Assembly: GCA_964396655.1 (NCBI GenBank)
Contig: CAYNFP010000003.1
Span: 62,001 to 126,000 of the forward strand
Reading direction: 5' to 3'
Origin: CAYNFP01 sp964396655
GTDB taxonomy: Bacteria; Bacillota_I; Bacilli_A; RF39; UBA660
Length of the DNA stretch: 64,000 nucleotides
Each line of letters opens with the position of its first letter. Position 1 is the first letter of the stretch. Shown here piece by piece: positions 43,904 through 54,700 of this stretch. A program made the position numbers and the translations under genes. The notes beneath the pieces are model-generated. The model ran no database searches. It saw nothing but the letters and a program-made list of their open reading frames with translations, and had not been told where the DNA came from.

Positions 43904-46531
43904 TTATTTTTGTTTTAATACAGCTTGAGCTGCTGCCAAACGTGCAATTGGTACTCTATATGGACTACATGATACATAGTTAAGTCCTATTTCATTACAG
44001 AATTCTATTGAACTTGGATCTCCTCCATGTTCACCACAAATTCCTAATTTAATATCAGGTCTTGTAGCTTTTCCTTTTTCTGCAGCCATCTTAATTAATT
44101 TACCAACACCATCTTGATCTATTCTTGCAAATGGATCACTTTCAAATATTTGTTTTGTATAGTAATCATTTAAGAATTTGCCAGCATCATCTCTACTAAA
44201 TCCATAAGTCATTTGAGTTAAATCATTTGTTCCAAAACTGAAGAATTCTGCTTCTGTTGCAATTTCATCTGCTGTAACTGCAGCTCTTGGAATTTCAATC
44301 ATTGTACCAATTTTATAATGTAAGCTATAATTTTGTTCAGCAAAAACTTTATTAATTGTTTCAACAACTATATTTTTAACAAATTTAAATTCTTTTATAT
44401 CTCCAACTAATGGAATCATAATTTCTGGTTCAACTTTTAAACCAGTTTTATCTACATCAATTGCAGCTTCTATTACAGCTCTTGTTTGCATTTTAGCTAT
44501 TTCAGGATATGTAACTGCAAGTCTGCATCCTCTATGACCCATCATTGGGTTAAATTCATGTAAGCTTTCAATTCTTTCTTTTAACGCTTCAAAAGTCATT
44601 CCTAGTTCTTTAGCTAAAAGAATGATTTCTTCATCTGTATGAGGTAAGAATTCATGAAGTGGCGGATCCAAGTAACGAATTGTTACAGGAAATCCCTTCA
44701 TTGCTTTATATAATTCTTCAAAATCTCCTCTTTGCATTGGAAGTAATTTATCTAAAGCTTTTTCTCTTTGTTCTAGTGTTTCAGAAACTATCATTTGACG
44801 AACTGCAAATATTCTAGATTCCTCAAAGAACATATGCTCTGTTCTACAAAGTCCAATACCTTCTGCTCCAAATTTCATTGCTTGTGCTGCATCTTTTGGA
44901 GTATCAGCATTTGCTCTTACTTTAAGTTTTCTTACTCTGTCTGCCCAAGACATAAATGTGCTAAAGTCTCCACTAATTTCTGGTTCAACTGTTTTAATTT
45001 CGCCTTTATAAACTTTACCAGTAGAGCCATCAAGAGATATTGAATCTAATTCTCTTAATATTTCTCCATTTGATAATGTTAATGTTTTAATTTTTTCATC
45101 TATTTTTAATTCTCCACATCCTGAAACACAACATCTTCCCATTCCACGAGCAACAACTGCTGCATGAGAAGTCATTCCTCCACGAACTGTAAGAATACCT
45201 TGTGCTAAATTCATTCCTTCAATATCTTCAGGAGATGTTTCAAGTCTCACTAATATAACTTTTGCTTTTGCATTTTTATTTATTTCTTTTACTACATCTT
45301 CAGCATTAAATACTATTTTACCAGTAGCAGCCCCAGGAGATGCAGCAAGACCTGTTGCAACAGGAGTAACACTCTTTAATTCATTAATATCAAAATTTGG
45401 ATGTAATAACTGATCTAATTGTTTAGGTTCAACTTTTAATAAAGCTTCTTCTTCACTAATCATTCCTTCATTAACTAAATCTACTGCTATTTTTAATGCA
45501 GCACTAGCAGTTCTCTTACCATTTCTGGTTTGAAGCATAAATAATTTTTTATTTTCTATAGTGAATTCCATATCTTGCATATCTTTATAATGATTTTCAA
45601 GAATTTCACAAGTTTTAACGAATTCTCTATAAGCTTCGGGCATAGAATTAGCTAAATTCTCTATATTTTGAGGAGTTCTAACTCCTGCAACAACATCTTC
45701 ACCTTGAGCATTAATTAAATATTCACCATATAGTTTCTTTTCACCAGTAGATGGATTTCTAGTAAAGGCAACTCCTGTACCACAAGTATCCCCCATATTT
45801 CCATATACCATTTCTTGAATATTAACTGCAGTTCCCCAGTTTGATGGAATATCATTCATTCTTCTATAATAAATAGCTCTTTCATTATTCCAACTTCTAA
45901 ATACTGCTGTTACAGCTTCAATCAATTGAACTTTGGGATCTTGTGGAAATTCAACTCCTGATAGTTCCTTATAAATACCTTTAAATTTCATTGCTACTTC
46001 ATACATATCATTTTCATTTAGATCTGTATCAAACTTAGCATTTTTTTCTTCTTTAAATTCGTCTAATACTCTTTCAAATGATGCTTTTGAATATCCTTTT
46101 ACAACATCAGCAAACATCATTATAAATCTTCTATATGAATCATATACAAATCTTTTATTTCCTGTGTTCTTTGCAAAATTTTCACATACAATATCATTTA
46201 ATCCTAAATTTAATACTGTATCCATCATACCAGGCATACTTGCTCTAGCACCACTTCTAACTGAAACTAATAATGGATTTTTTAAATCTCCCATTTTCTT
46301 TCCAGTTAATTCTTCTAATTTTATTAATGAAGCAAAAATCTCATCTACAACTTTTTCATTTATTATTTGTCCATCATCATAATATTTTGTACAAGCTTCA
46401 GTTGTAAGTGTAAAACCTCTTGGAACGGGTAAACCAATATTAGTCATTTCAGCTAAATTAGCACCTTTTCCTCCAAGAAGATTTTTCATGGATTTATCAC
46501 CTTCACTAAACATATAAACATATTTTTCCAT
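43904..46531 (-). CDS. ppdK: Pyruvate, phosphate dikinase
   Basis: PPDK, interconverting pyruvate, ATP and Pi with PEP, AMP and PPi; in anaerobes it often serves PPi-linked glycolysis. 875 aa, full length. N-terminal ATP-grasp part (FSEGDKSMKNLLGGKGANLAEM; SVRSGARASMPGMMDT), the phosphohistidine domain with GGMTSHAAVVARGMGRCC (His about residue 455), and the C-terminal PEP/pyruvate barrel with GLCRTEHMFFE, LPHTDEEI, SFGTNDLTQMTYGFSRDD and GICGEHGGDP. No adjacent PpdK regulatory protein gene. Own promoter; AAGGAGGAAG precedes the ATG. Confidence 0.97.
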   Translation of the reverse strand: MEKYVYMFSEGDKSMKNLLGGKGANLAEMTNIGLPVPRGFTLTTEACTKYYDDGQIINEKVVDEIFASLIKLEELTGKKMGDLKNPLLVSVRSGARASMPGMMDTVLNLGLNDIVCENFAKNTGNKRFVYDSYRRFIMMFADVVKGYSKASFERVLDEFKEEKNAKFDTDLNENDMYEVAMKFKGIYKELSGVEFPQDPKVQLIEAVTAVFRSWNNERAIYYRRMNDIPSNWGTAVNIQEMVYGNMGDTCGTGVAFTRNPSTGEKKLYGEYLINAQGEDVVAGVRTPQNIENLANSMPEAYREFVKTCEILENHYKDMQDMEFTIENKKLFMLQTRNGKRTASAALKIAVDLVNEGMISEEEALLKVEPKQLDQLLHPNFDINELKSVTPVATGLAASPGAATGKIVFNAEDVVKEINKNAKAKVILVRLETSPEDIEGMNLAQGILTVRGGMTSHAAVVARGMGRCCVSGCGELKIDEKIKTLTLSNGEILRELDSISLDGSTGKVYKGEIKTVEPEISGDFSTFMSWADRVRKLKVRANADTPKDAAQAMKFGAEGIGLCRTEHMFFEESRIFAVRQMIVSETLEQREKALDKLLPMQRGDFEELYKAMKGFPVTIRYLDPPLHEFLPHTDEEIILLAKELGMTFEALKERIESLHEFNPMMGHRGCRLAVTYPEIAKMQTRAVIEAAIDVDKTGLKVEPEIMIPLVGDIKEFKFVKNIVVETINKVFAEQNYSLHYKIGTMIEIPRAAVTADEIATEAEFFSFGTNDLTQMTYGFSRDDAGKFLNDYYTKQIFESDPFARIDQDGVGKLIKMAAEKGKATRPDIKLGICGEHGGDPSSIEFCNEIGLNYVSCSPYRVPIARLAAAQAVLKQK

Positions 46532-46561
46532 AAACTTCCTCCTTAAAATGTTTCCTTTATT

Positions 46562-46590
46562 ATTCTATCAAACAAACAATATGTATGCAA
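46562..46590 (-). promoter_or_regulatory. ppdK promoter
   Basis: Minus strand TTGCAT (46590-46585), 17 nt, TAGAAT (46567-46562). Confidence 0.75.
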
Positions 46591-46627
46591 TTATTTTTAT
46601 ATAAATTAAAAAAAAGAAAATATTTAA

Positions 46628-47011
46628 TTATCTTCCTTTATTAAAATCACTTGTATAATATGGCGCTGTTCTAGTTTTTTTATATTTTTCGAAATCCGCT
46701 CTTGAAACTCTTTCGTCATTAACTTTGTATATTGGGTCATATTTTTCAGTGGCTGCATTTATTGGAGTATATTTTTCAACTATATAAGATGTATAATTAG
46801 AAGTTACAAGAGTTTCACAATCCCAACCCTTTATTGAAGATACATATTTATATCTTTCTCCAGTTTCTTTATCAAAATAACAAAAATCATCTCTATAAAC
46901 TTGAGATTTCATTATAATTATTCTATTAGAATATTCTGGAGGAATTATTCCTTTTTTTAAATTTTCTATTACATAAAGATCATTAAATATATATTTTTGA
47001 TGAAAGCTCAT
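46628..47011 (-). CDS. Protein of unknown function
   Basis: 127-residue soluble protein rich in Tyr and charged residues, no recognised family. Begins MSFHQKYIFNDLYVIENLKK; the middle has FCYFDKETGERYKYVSS and the end FEKYKKTRTAPYYTSDF. AAGGAGATTAAT lies before the ATG, supporting expression. Between xerD-like gene and ppdK on the same strand; it has no visible terminator of its own. Function not inferable. Confidence 0.7.
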   Translation of the reverse strand: MSFHQKYIFNDLYVIENLKKGIIPPEYSNRIIIMKSQVYRDDFCYFDKETGERYKYVSSIKGWDCETLVTSNYTSYIVEKYTPINAATEKYDPIYKVNDERVSRADFEKYKKTRTAPYYTSDFNKGR

Positions 47012-47075
47012 ATTAATCTCCTTAAAACACTGTTTTTATATTACAACATTTTTCTGCTATTTTCAATAACAAAAA

Positions 47076-47942
47076 TCATTTTCTTCTTGGATGACATTTT
47101 AAATAAGTGTTTCTTAGTTCTTCATTAGTTATATGAGTATATACTTCAGTAGTAGTTAAATTTTCGTGTCCTAAAAGTTCTTGAACTACTCTAATATCAC
47201 ATCCAGAATTTAACATATGAGTCGCAAAAGTATGCCTTAAAGTATGAGGACTAACTTTAGATTTAATTGATACATTTTTCATTATTTTATCTATTGTCAT
47301 TTCTATACTTCTTGTAGTTAAATTTTCTCCTTTGATTGAGGGAAGTAACCAATTACTATTATATTTAATATAGTTATTACTATTTAAATATTTTTCTATA
47401 GCAGTTTTAGCATAATCTCCGAAGTATACAATTCTTTCTTTACTTCCCTTACCTAAAACTTTTATTGAATTTGAATTAAAATCTATATCATTTATTTTTA
47501 TGTTAACAAGTTCACTAACTCTTATTCCAGTAGCGTATAATAATTCAATAATTAAATTATCTCTTAAATTATTCTTGGTTTCTAAAGATTCTTTTAATAA
47601 AAATTCTAATTCATTATACTCTATATAATTAGGAAGTTTTCTTTCTTTTTTAGGATAAAGAATATATTCAGTTGGATTACTACCCATAATTTTCTTTTTA
47701 TTTGAAAATTTATAAAAACTTTTTAAAGTACTAATCTTTCTTGAAATGGTTGCTCTCTTGAACTTATTATCATTTAAATATTTTAAATATTTCATAATAT
47801 CATCTTCGGATATAATTATTAAATCTTTATTTAAATAATTACAAAAATCTATTAAATCATTTGAATAAGATTCAATAGTCTTAATAGAATAATTCTTTTC
47901 TACTTCTAAATATTTTAAAAACATTTCAATATATTTACTCAT
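47076..47942 (-). CDS. xerD: Tyrosine recombinase XerC/XerD
   Basis: Site-specific tyrosine recombinase, 288 aa, for chromosome-dimer resolution at dif. N-terminal SAM-like domain (SIKTIESYSNDLIDFCNYLN) and the catalytic domain with Arg in ATGIRVSELVNIKI, Lys in VLGKGSKERIVYFG, His-x-x-Arg in SPHTLRHTFATHMLNSG, His in LGHENLTTTEVYTHI, and the Tyr nucleophile in the latter segment. All catalytic residues are present. The xerC/xerD distinction is not certain. No integrase-like context, so a housekeeping role is likely. Confidence 0.92.
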   Translation of the reverse strand: MSKYIEMFLKYLEVEKNYSIKTIESYSNDLIDFCNYLNKDLIIISEDDIMKYLKYLNDNKFKRATISRKISTLKSFYKFSNKKKIMGSNPTEYILYPKKERKLPNYIEYNELEFLLKESLETKNNLRDNLIIELLYATGIRVSELVNIKINDIDFNSNSIKVLGKGSKERIVYFGDYAKTAIEKYLNSNNYIKYNSNWLLPSIKGENLTTRSIEMTIDKIMKNVSIKSKVSPHTLRHTFATHMLNSGCDIRVVQELLGHENLTTTEVYTHITNEELRNTYLKCHPRRK

Positions 47943-47964
47943 ATATAAATTATACCATTATTGA

Positions 47965-48852
47965 CTAATTTAATATATATTCTCTAGATATAATTCTATT
48001 ATCACTACAATATTCTATTATATATTTATTATCTTTCTTACATATGATTATTCCAATAATTTTATCTTGATTGATTTTCTTTAAATTATTATCTATATAA
48101 TTCATATAAACTTCTATTTGTCCAATATGTTCTTTTTTTAATTCTGTTACTTTTAGTTCTACTGCTACATAGCAATTAAATTCTATATTGTATAAAAGTA
48201 AATCTATATAGTTATATTTATCACCTAATTTAATTTTATATTCATTACCTATATACGAAAAGTTATTACCAAGTTCTAATAAGAAATTATCTATATCCTC
48301 TAATATAAATTGTTTGAGTATTTTTTCGTTTATAACTGTTATATTATTTTTATTTTTTATAAATATAGGATTGGGTATTACATCTTTTACTTCTAATTGT
48401 TCATTTGTTATTAGTTTATTCTTGGTTTCTAAAGGTAACCTTTGATATTCACTAGCTTTTATTTTATTTCTTAATGCATATTTTGTTAGATTTAAGATTA
48501 AACATTGATTTATGTAATAATTAATTTCATTTATATTATATATTTTCATCAACTCAATATAATGACTCCATGATAATTGGGCAGCCATTGGCTGCCTTTT
48601 TTGAAAATAATAAAATTTTCTCATATATTTTAAAGAACGCGTTGAATATCCTTTACCTAATTCTTTTGATAATCTTATTGAATACTCCTCTATTATGCCT
48701 TCACCATAATGACTTCCAGCTTCTACTAGTTCTTTCCCAACATTATAATAAGTTGTTAAATCATTTTTATTTTTACTATAATTTTTTACTCTTTTGTATA
48801 TTTCATTATTTACTAAATATTCTTTTATATTGCTATAATATTTATCTTCCAT
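47965..48852 (-). CDS. DUF1016 / YhcG-type PDDEXK nuclease
   Basis: 295-residue protein with an N-terminal DUF1016 region (YSNIKEYLVN, then YYNVGKELVEAGSHYGEGII, RSLKYMRKFYYFQ and AQLSWSHYIELM) and a C-terminal PDDEXK-type nuclease region: YIDLLLYNIEFNCYVAVELK supplies the Asp and Glu-x-Lys, with GQIEVYMNYIDNNLKK after. Found in accessory and defence-like loci of many bacteria; target unknown. Inside the gene, at 48578-48597, a perfect GGCAGCC-ATT-GGCTGCC hairpin followed by T lies on the plus strand, unusual in a coding region. Stands between xerD and comEC with no sign of being part of a larger defence operon. Confidence 0.88.
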   Translation of the reverse strand: MEDKYYSNIKEYLVNNEIYKRVKNYSKNKNDLTTYYNVGKELVEAGSHYGEGIIEEYSIRLSKELGKGYSTRSLKYMRKFYYFQKRQPMAAQLSWSHYIELMKIYNINEINYYINQCLILNLTKYALRNKIKASEYQRLPLETKNKLITNEQLEVKDVIPNPIFIKNKNNITVINEKILKQFILEDIDNFLLELGNNFSYIGNEYKIKLGDKYNYIDLLLYNIEFNCYVAVELKVTELKKEHIGQIEVYMNYIDNNLKKINQDKIIGIIICKKDNKYIIEYCSDNRIISREYILN

Positions 48853-48923
48853 TCTTTACTCCTTTCTAAATATGCAGACAATTTTTTGTGCTTTTCAATT
48901 CGTCTAACGATGTTGGACATTTT

Positions 48924-51035
48924 CTATGGACTATAAGTTTTAATCTTATATCCATTTTTATTTAACTTAATTTCTACACTCCCTTCTTTATCTGTTCTAT
49001 AAATTTTAGAATCTTTTAATATTTTTAATACTTCTTTATTTGGATGACCAAATTTATTATCTTCCCCTACTGAAATTATTGAATACTTTGGATTAATATA
49101 TTCGATAAACTGTTCACAAGTACTTGTTTTGCTTCCGTGATGACCAACTTTTAAAATGAAAATATCTTCTAAATTATAATCTTTTATAATTTGCTTTTCT
49201 TCTTTAATAGATGCATCTCCCATAAACAATATTTTTTTATTTTCTATAATTAAAAGTAATATTAAACTGTTATCATTTTCATTTGAGTATATCTTATTAT
49301 TCAAAGAATAAATTTTTATATTATCTATATTGTAATATTTTTTTATTTTTTGATAATTTAATTGTTTTTCTATATAGCTTATTTCTCCATTATTGATTAT
49401 TACATTATTTACTTTGAAATTATCTACTAAATCTATTGAATATCCAGCATGATCTTCATCAGCGTGGCTTAAAAATAAATAATCTATTTTACCAACGGAT
49501 ATACTTTTAAAAAAAGGGATTAGACTTGATGTCATTAAATTAAATTCTCTGTTTTTCTTTGCCCATGATTCTTCATAATATTTCAAATAACCCCCTGTAT
49601 CTATAAGTATAGTTTTTTTGTGAGGGGTTATTATTAAAGCAGAGTCTCCTTGACCCACATCTATAAAATATAGTTTAGTGTCTTTTATAAAACTATTTTG
49701 ATAATGAGAATATAATAATAAAATTATGATTAATACTATATATTTTAATTTATTTTTGTTTTTTATTATTATAATAAATAATACATAGTAAACTATTACT
49801 AAAATTAAATTAATTTTAGGAAAATTTATATTAAAAATTTTAATTAAGTTTACCTTTAAAGAAACAAACTCTAATATATTTATAAATATATTTAATATAA
49901 ATTCAAAAAAAGGAAAGATTAAGGTTAATAACGTTAAAGGATATATGAATATAGATACTAATGGGATAAAAAATAAATTATTAATTATAGAAAAAATGTT
50001 TATAGTATAAAAGTTATTTATTATTATTGGGAATGAACTAAATAATGAAATCAAACTTGAAAATACCATTTTTTTAAAATAACCAGTTACTTTTAAATAA
50101 TATGAGCTATATAAAATAAAAAAAGTTATTAAAAGAGATAATTGAAAACTTATATCATAAATATAAAATGGATTAATTAATATTAATAAGCAATAAACAA
50201 CTATTAAAATATTATAACTTCTTATATTAAAATAATAAACCTTGTTTATTCCTAGTAAGAAGAATAAAAATATTGCTTTTAATAAAGAAGGTTTAAAGCC
50301 AGTTATAAAAGAATATAATATTAAGAAAAAAATTACTATTAAATATGGAAATAACTTTTCTTCTTTAGAAACATTAAATATATTTAATAACTTATTTATT
50401 ATTTTTAATAATATAAAAGAAAGTAATGAAACATGTAGTCCCGACAATGCAAATAAATGACTTATACCATTACTTTTAAAATTATCATATACACTACTAT
50501 CTATGTATGATATTTCTCCCAATACCAAAGCATAAATATATTCATTGTTTGTTATATTTTCTGTTCTTTTATAAACATAGTTTTTTAATTTATAAAATAT
50601 ATTTTTATTTTTTCTTTCTAATTTGAAATCATTTATTTTTAAAATAAAAAACATTTTATTATTATATAAATATTTTTTATAATTAAATGTATTTGGTATT
50701 GTATTATTTTTAGGAATATCTAATCTACCATTTATTTTAATATAGTCTCCAATAGAATAAGAAGATAAGAAATTATTTTTTTCTTCTTTTGATTTAAAAT
50801 AATAAGTTCCAATTAACTTCTCTTTATCTTCTAATTGCATAGATAATTTATTTCCGTCTGTTTTATAAGATAATATTTTTAAAATAAATGAATTATCATT
50901 AATACTGTAAATAGAAGTATACTTTACATAATTAGTTATTAATAAAGACCCAATCGTAAACAGTATAAATAATATGTAAAATAATTTATTCTGTAGTAAT
51001 AAAATCCTTAATTTTAGAATAAATTGATTCACCAA
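48924..51035 (-). CDS. comEC: ComEC/Rec2 DNA uptake channel
   Basis: Membrane channel for single-stranded DNA import during natural transformation (703 aa). N-terminal DUF4131/OB region, then the Competence domain with multiple TMs (NGISHLFALSGLHVSLLSF-type signature around residue 190), and a C-terminal metallo-beta-lactamase-like domain with FIDVGQGDSALI and SHADEDHAGYS (about residue 525). Length and layout are normal. It overlaps comEA by about 50 nt; start uncertain (TTG at 51035 or GTG at 51032, neither with a good ribosome-binding site). Operon comEA-comEC implies that some DNA uptake capacity is retained. Confidence 0.94.
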   Translation of the reverse strand: MVNQFILKLRILLLQNKLFYILFILFTIGSLLITNYVKYTSIYSINDNSFILKILSYKTDGNKLSMQLEDKEKLIGTYYFKSKEEKNNFLSSYSIGDYIKINGRLDIPKNNTIPNTFNYKKYLYNNKMFFILKINDFKLERKNKNIFYKLKNYVYKRTENITNNEYIYALVLGEISYIDSSVYDNFKSNGISHLFALSGLHVSLLSFILLKIINKLLNIFNVSKEEKLFPYLIVIFFLILYSFITGFKPSLLKAIFLFFLLGINKVYYFNIRSYNILIVVYCLLILINPFYIYDISFQLSLLITFFILYSSYYLKVTGYFKKMVFSSLISLFSSFPIIINNFYTINIFSIINNLFFIPLVSIFIYPLTLLTLIFPFFEFILNIFINILEFVSLKVNLIKIFNINFPKINLILVIVYYVLFIIIIKNKNKLKYIVLIIILLLYSHYQNSFIKDTKLYFIDVGQGDSALIITPHKKTILIDTGGYLKYYEESWAKKNREFNLMTSSLIPFFKSISVGKIDYLFLSHADEDHAGYSIDLVDNFKVNNVIINNGEISYIEKQLNYQKIKKYYNIDNIKIYSLNNKIYSNENDNSLILLLIIENKKILFMGDASIKEEKQIIKDYNLEDIFILKVGHHGSKTSTCEQFIEYINPKYSIISVGEDNKFGHPNKEVLKILKDSKIYRTDKEGSVEIKLNKNGYKIKTYSP

Positions 51036-51681
51036 TACCTGTTACTTCCATTAAATCTTCTTTTGAATTAAAATTTCCAAATTCATTCCTATATTCAATT
51101 ATAGCTTTAGCTTTAGATTCTCCAATACCAGATAAAGTCATTAATTCTTCTAGTGTTGCCTTATTTATATTTATTAACTCATTGCTAGTTTGTTCTTCAC
51201 TTGTATTACTAAGATTATTATTTATACAAGAATCATTAACAGTATTTTCACATAAGCATGGGGTTTCATCTTGTTCAGTAAGTTCACTTAACTTCTCAGT
51301 TACTTCTTCTTCGCTGTATATAATAATTACCATTTCATCTGATACTTTTTTACTTAAATTTATATATCTTGTATTGGCTCCTTTTATTAATCCACCAGCT
51401 TTATTTATAACATCATTTACTCTATCATTTGAATTCATCATATAAATACCCGGATTTTTAATCATCCCTTTAATATCTACATAAACATAACTTATATTGT
51501 TCTCTTCTTTGTTTTCTTTTGTTATTTCAGAATAACTTATTTCTTTCTTTATATTTTCTTTTTTACTATTATTAAATATAAATATTGATATAATACTGAA
51601 TATTATAATAATACTAGTAATAGAAATAATTTTTATTTTATTTTCTTTTATAAATTTTAACACATTATATTTAATATCCAT
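50986..51681 (-). CDS. comEA: ComEA DNA receptor
   Basis: Membrane-anchored double-stranded DNA receptor for transformation, 231 aa. An N-terminal TM (about residues 16-36), an SLBB domain (SYVYVDIKGMIKNPGIYMM), a short Cys-containing linker (CLCENTVNDSC, unusual), and a C-terminal helix-hairpin-helix DNA-binding domain (NINKATLEELMTLSGIGESK, FNSKEDLMEVTGIGES). AAAGGAGG precedes the ATG. The AAAGAGT-N15-CTTATAAT element lies just upstream, suggesting regulation shared with the bacteriocin exporter. Confidence 0.94.
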   Translation of the reverse strand: MDIKYNVLKFIKENKIKIISITSIIIIFSIISIFIFNNSKKENIKKEISYSEITKENKEENNISYVYVDIKGMIKNPGIYMMNSNDRVNDVINKAGGLIKGANTRYINLSKKVSDEMVIIIYSEEEVTEKLSELTEQDETPCLCENTVNDSCINNNLSNTSEEQTSNELININKATLEELMTLSGIGESKAKAIIEYRNEFGNFNSKEDLMEVTGIGESIYSKIKDFITTE

Positions 51682-51701
51682 AAATACCTCCTTTCATAAT
51701 T

Positions 51702-51731
51702 ATTATAAGAAGATATTTATTTAAACTCTTT
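51702..51731 (-). promoter_or_regulatory. AAAGAGT-N15-CTTATAAT promoter element (comEA)
   Basis: Minus strand AAAGAGT (51731-51725), 15 nt, CTTATAAT (51709-51702), 20 nt before the ATG. Same boxes and spacing as the elements before the bacteriocin exporter and KilA-N genes. Confidence 0.7.
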
Positions 51732-51736
51732 TTAAA

Positions 51737-51765
51737 ATAAAAAAAAGTTGATATTAACCAACTTT
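51737..51765 (-). terminator. Terminator of ileS
   Basis: AAAGTTG/CAACTTT stem with 8-nt loop, followed by a T run on the minus strand, at the ileS 3' end. Confidence 0.85.
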
Positions 51766-54700
51766 CTCTATTCTAATTCTAACAACTAAATCATTTATTT
51801 TTACTTCTTCTCCAGAATTATCTTTAATAAACTCTAAACATAAAGTTTCATCTTTAATATAATTGCCATATTTAGAAATCATTTCTTCAATTTCTTGTAA
51901 AGGTTCATAATATATTTTTATTCTGTTGCTTACTTCTAATCCTGAATCTTTTCTCATATTTTGAATCTTACTATTAAATTCACGAGCTAATCCTTCAAGT
52001 AATAATTCTTTATTTAATTCTGTATTTAATATTATAACTTTGTTATTTAAATATGCTGAATTATAACCTTCTTTAGGAGTAATAAATCTCATTATCATAT
52101 TTTCAGTTACCTTAAAATCTTCACCATTTAATTTAATAGTTAAATCATTGTTATTTAATTTTTCAACATCTTTATGAGATATATTATTTAAATAATTTTG
52201 GAATTCTTTTAATGAAGAACCTAATGTACTTCCAACTTCTTTAAAGTTTGGTTTATAAGTTATATGAACATATTCTTCCATATTATCACAATAATTTATA
52301 TTTTTTACATTTAATTCTTCTAAAATTAATGAGTCTATATCTTTTATAATATTCATATATTTTGAATCTATTATAACTTCTAATAATGGCTGTCTAATTT
52401 TTATTTTAGCTTCTTCCCTAGTATTTCTACCCATTGTTATAAATTCAATTACTAAGTCCATTTGTTCTTCAATATTGTTATCTATTTTAGAATCATCACA
52501 TACTGGATAATCTGATAAATGAACAGATTTTTCTTCAGTTAAATTTCTATAAAGAATTTCTGATAAGAATGGAGTTGTAGGCGCGATTAATTTAGATATA
52601 CCAACTAAAACTTCATATGTTGTTTGATATACTGCTTTCTTACTTACACTAAGTTCACTTTCCCAGAATCTTCTTCTATTACGTCTTATATACCAGTTAG
52701 ATAAATGTTCACAAACAAAATCTTGTATTAAATGTGTTACCTTATTTAAATCATATTTTTCATATGCTTCAGTAACATTTTTAACTAAATTATTATATTT
52801 TGATAATAGCCATTTATCTATTAAATCTAAGTCTTTATAGTCTATTTTATATTCTCTTGGATCTATATTATCTGTATTAGCATATAGTTCAAAAAATGTA
52901 TAAGTGTTTTTTAATGTATTAAAGAATTTAGATATTACTTCTTTTATTCCATCTTCATCAAATCTTGTAGGAAACCATACAGGGGAAACATATAATAAAT
53001 ACCATCTAGCTGCATCTGCTCCATAATTTTCAAATAAGTTAAACGGATTAACCCCATTGCCTCTACTCTTACTCATTTTAAGGCCTGTTTTATCTAAGAT
53101 GTGATCATTTACTAATACATTTTTATAAGGGCTCTTATCCATTACAAAAGTGCTTATTGCTAAAAGAGTATAAAACCAACCTCTTGTTTGATCTATTCCT
53201 TCACATATAAAGTCTGCTGGAAATTGAGTCTCAAATAATTCTTTGTTTTCAAATGGATAATGATACTGGGCAAAAGGCATTGCTCCTGAATCAAACCAGC
53301 AATCTATTACTTCACTTACTCTGTTCATTGTCTTGCCACATATAGGACATTTAATATGAACATCATCTACATATGGTCTATGTAATTCTATATTTTCATC
53401 AATTTTCTCAATAGCTTTTTCTACTAATTCTTTTCTAGACCCAATCGATTCCATGTGTCCACATTCACATGTCCATATATTTAAAGGTGTACCCCAATAT
53501 CTATTTCTTGATAATGCCCAATCATTTATATTTTCAAGCCAATTTCCAAATCTTTTTTCTCCCGCAAAATCTGGATACCAATTAACTGTATTATTGTTAG
53601 CAACTAATCTGTCTTTTAGTTCAGTCATTTTTATATACCAGCTAGGTTTAGCATAATATAAAAGCGGTGTTTTGCATCTCCAGCAATGAGGATAATTATG
53701 CATTATTTTTTCTTTTTTAAATAATTTACCATTTTGTTTTAAATAATCAATTATTTCTTGGTCTGTATCTATTACAAATTTATCTTTCCATGGACCTTCT
53801 AAGAAACAACCATTTTCTCCAACTGGATTAACAACTGGTAAATTATATTTTTTACCTACATTATAGTCATCTTCACCAAAAGCTGGCGCTATATGAACTA
53901 AACCTGTTCCATCTTCCATTGTGACATATTCATCACATACAACAAAAAATGCTTTTTTATCTACTTTTATAAATGGTAATAATTGTTCATATTCTTTATA
54001 TTCTAATTCTTTTCCTAAGTATCTATCAACTATTTCATAATCTTCCTTAAATATTTTTTCTCTTAATTTTTCAGATATTATAAAATAATTATTTTCTAAT
54101 TTAACTTTAACATAATATTCTTTTGGATTTACACAAACCGCAACATTAGAAAGTAATGTCCAAGGAGTTGTAGTCCATACTAACAAATAAGTATTATCAA
54201 CACCCACTAGTTTCATTGGAACATAAACTGTAGTAACTGAATCTTCTTGGTAACCTTGAGCAACTTCGTGTGAAGCAAGTCCGGTTCCACATCTACTACA
54301 ATAAGGCATAATTTTATGCCCTTGATATATTAAACCTTCATCAAAAAATCTTTTTAATATATTCCATTCTGTTTCAATGTAATTATTATCAAATGTTATA
54401 TAAGGATGTTTCATATCTATAAAATAACCCATTTCTCTGGTCATTTTTTCCCATTCACCTTTATATTTCCAAACACTTTCCTTACATTTTTCATTAAATT
54501 CTTTTATTCCATATTTTTCTATTTCAGTTTTATCATTCAAACCAAGAGTTTTTTCAACTTCAATTTCAACAGGCAATCCATGAGTATCCCATCCTGCTTT
54601 TCTAAGAACTTTAAAACCTTTCATAGTTTTATATTTACATATAGAATCTTTTAAATCTCTTGATATTACATGATGTATTCCAGGTAAATTATTAGCTGTT

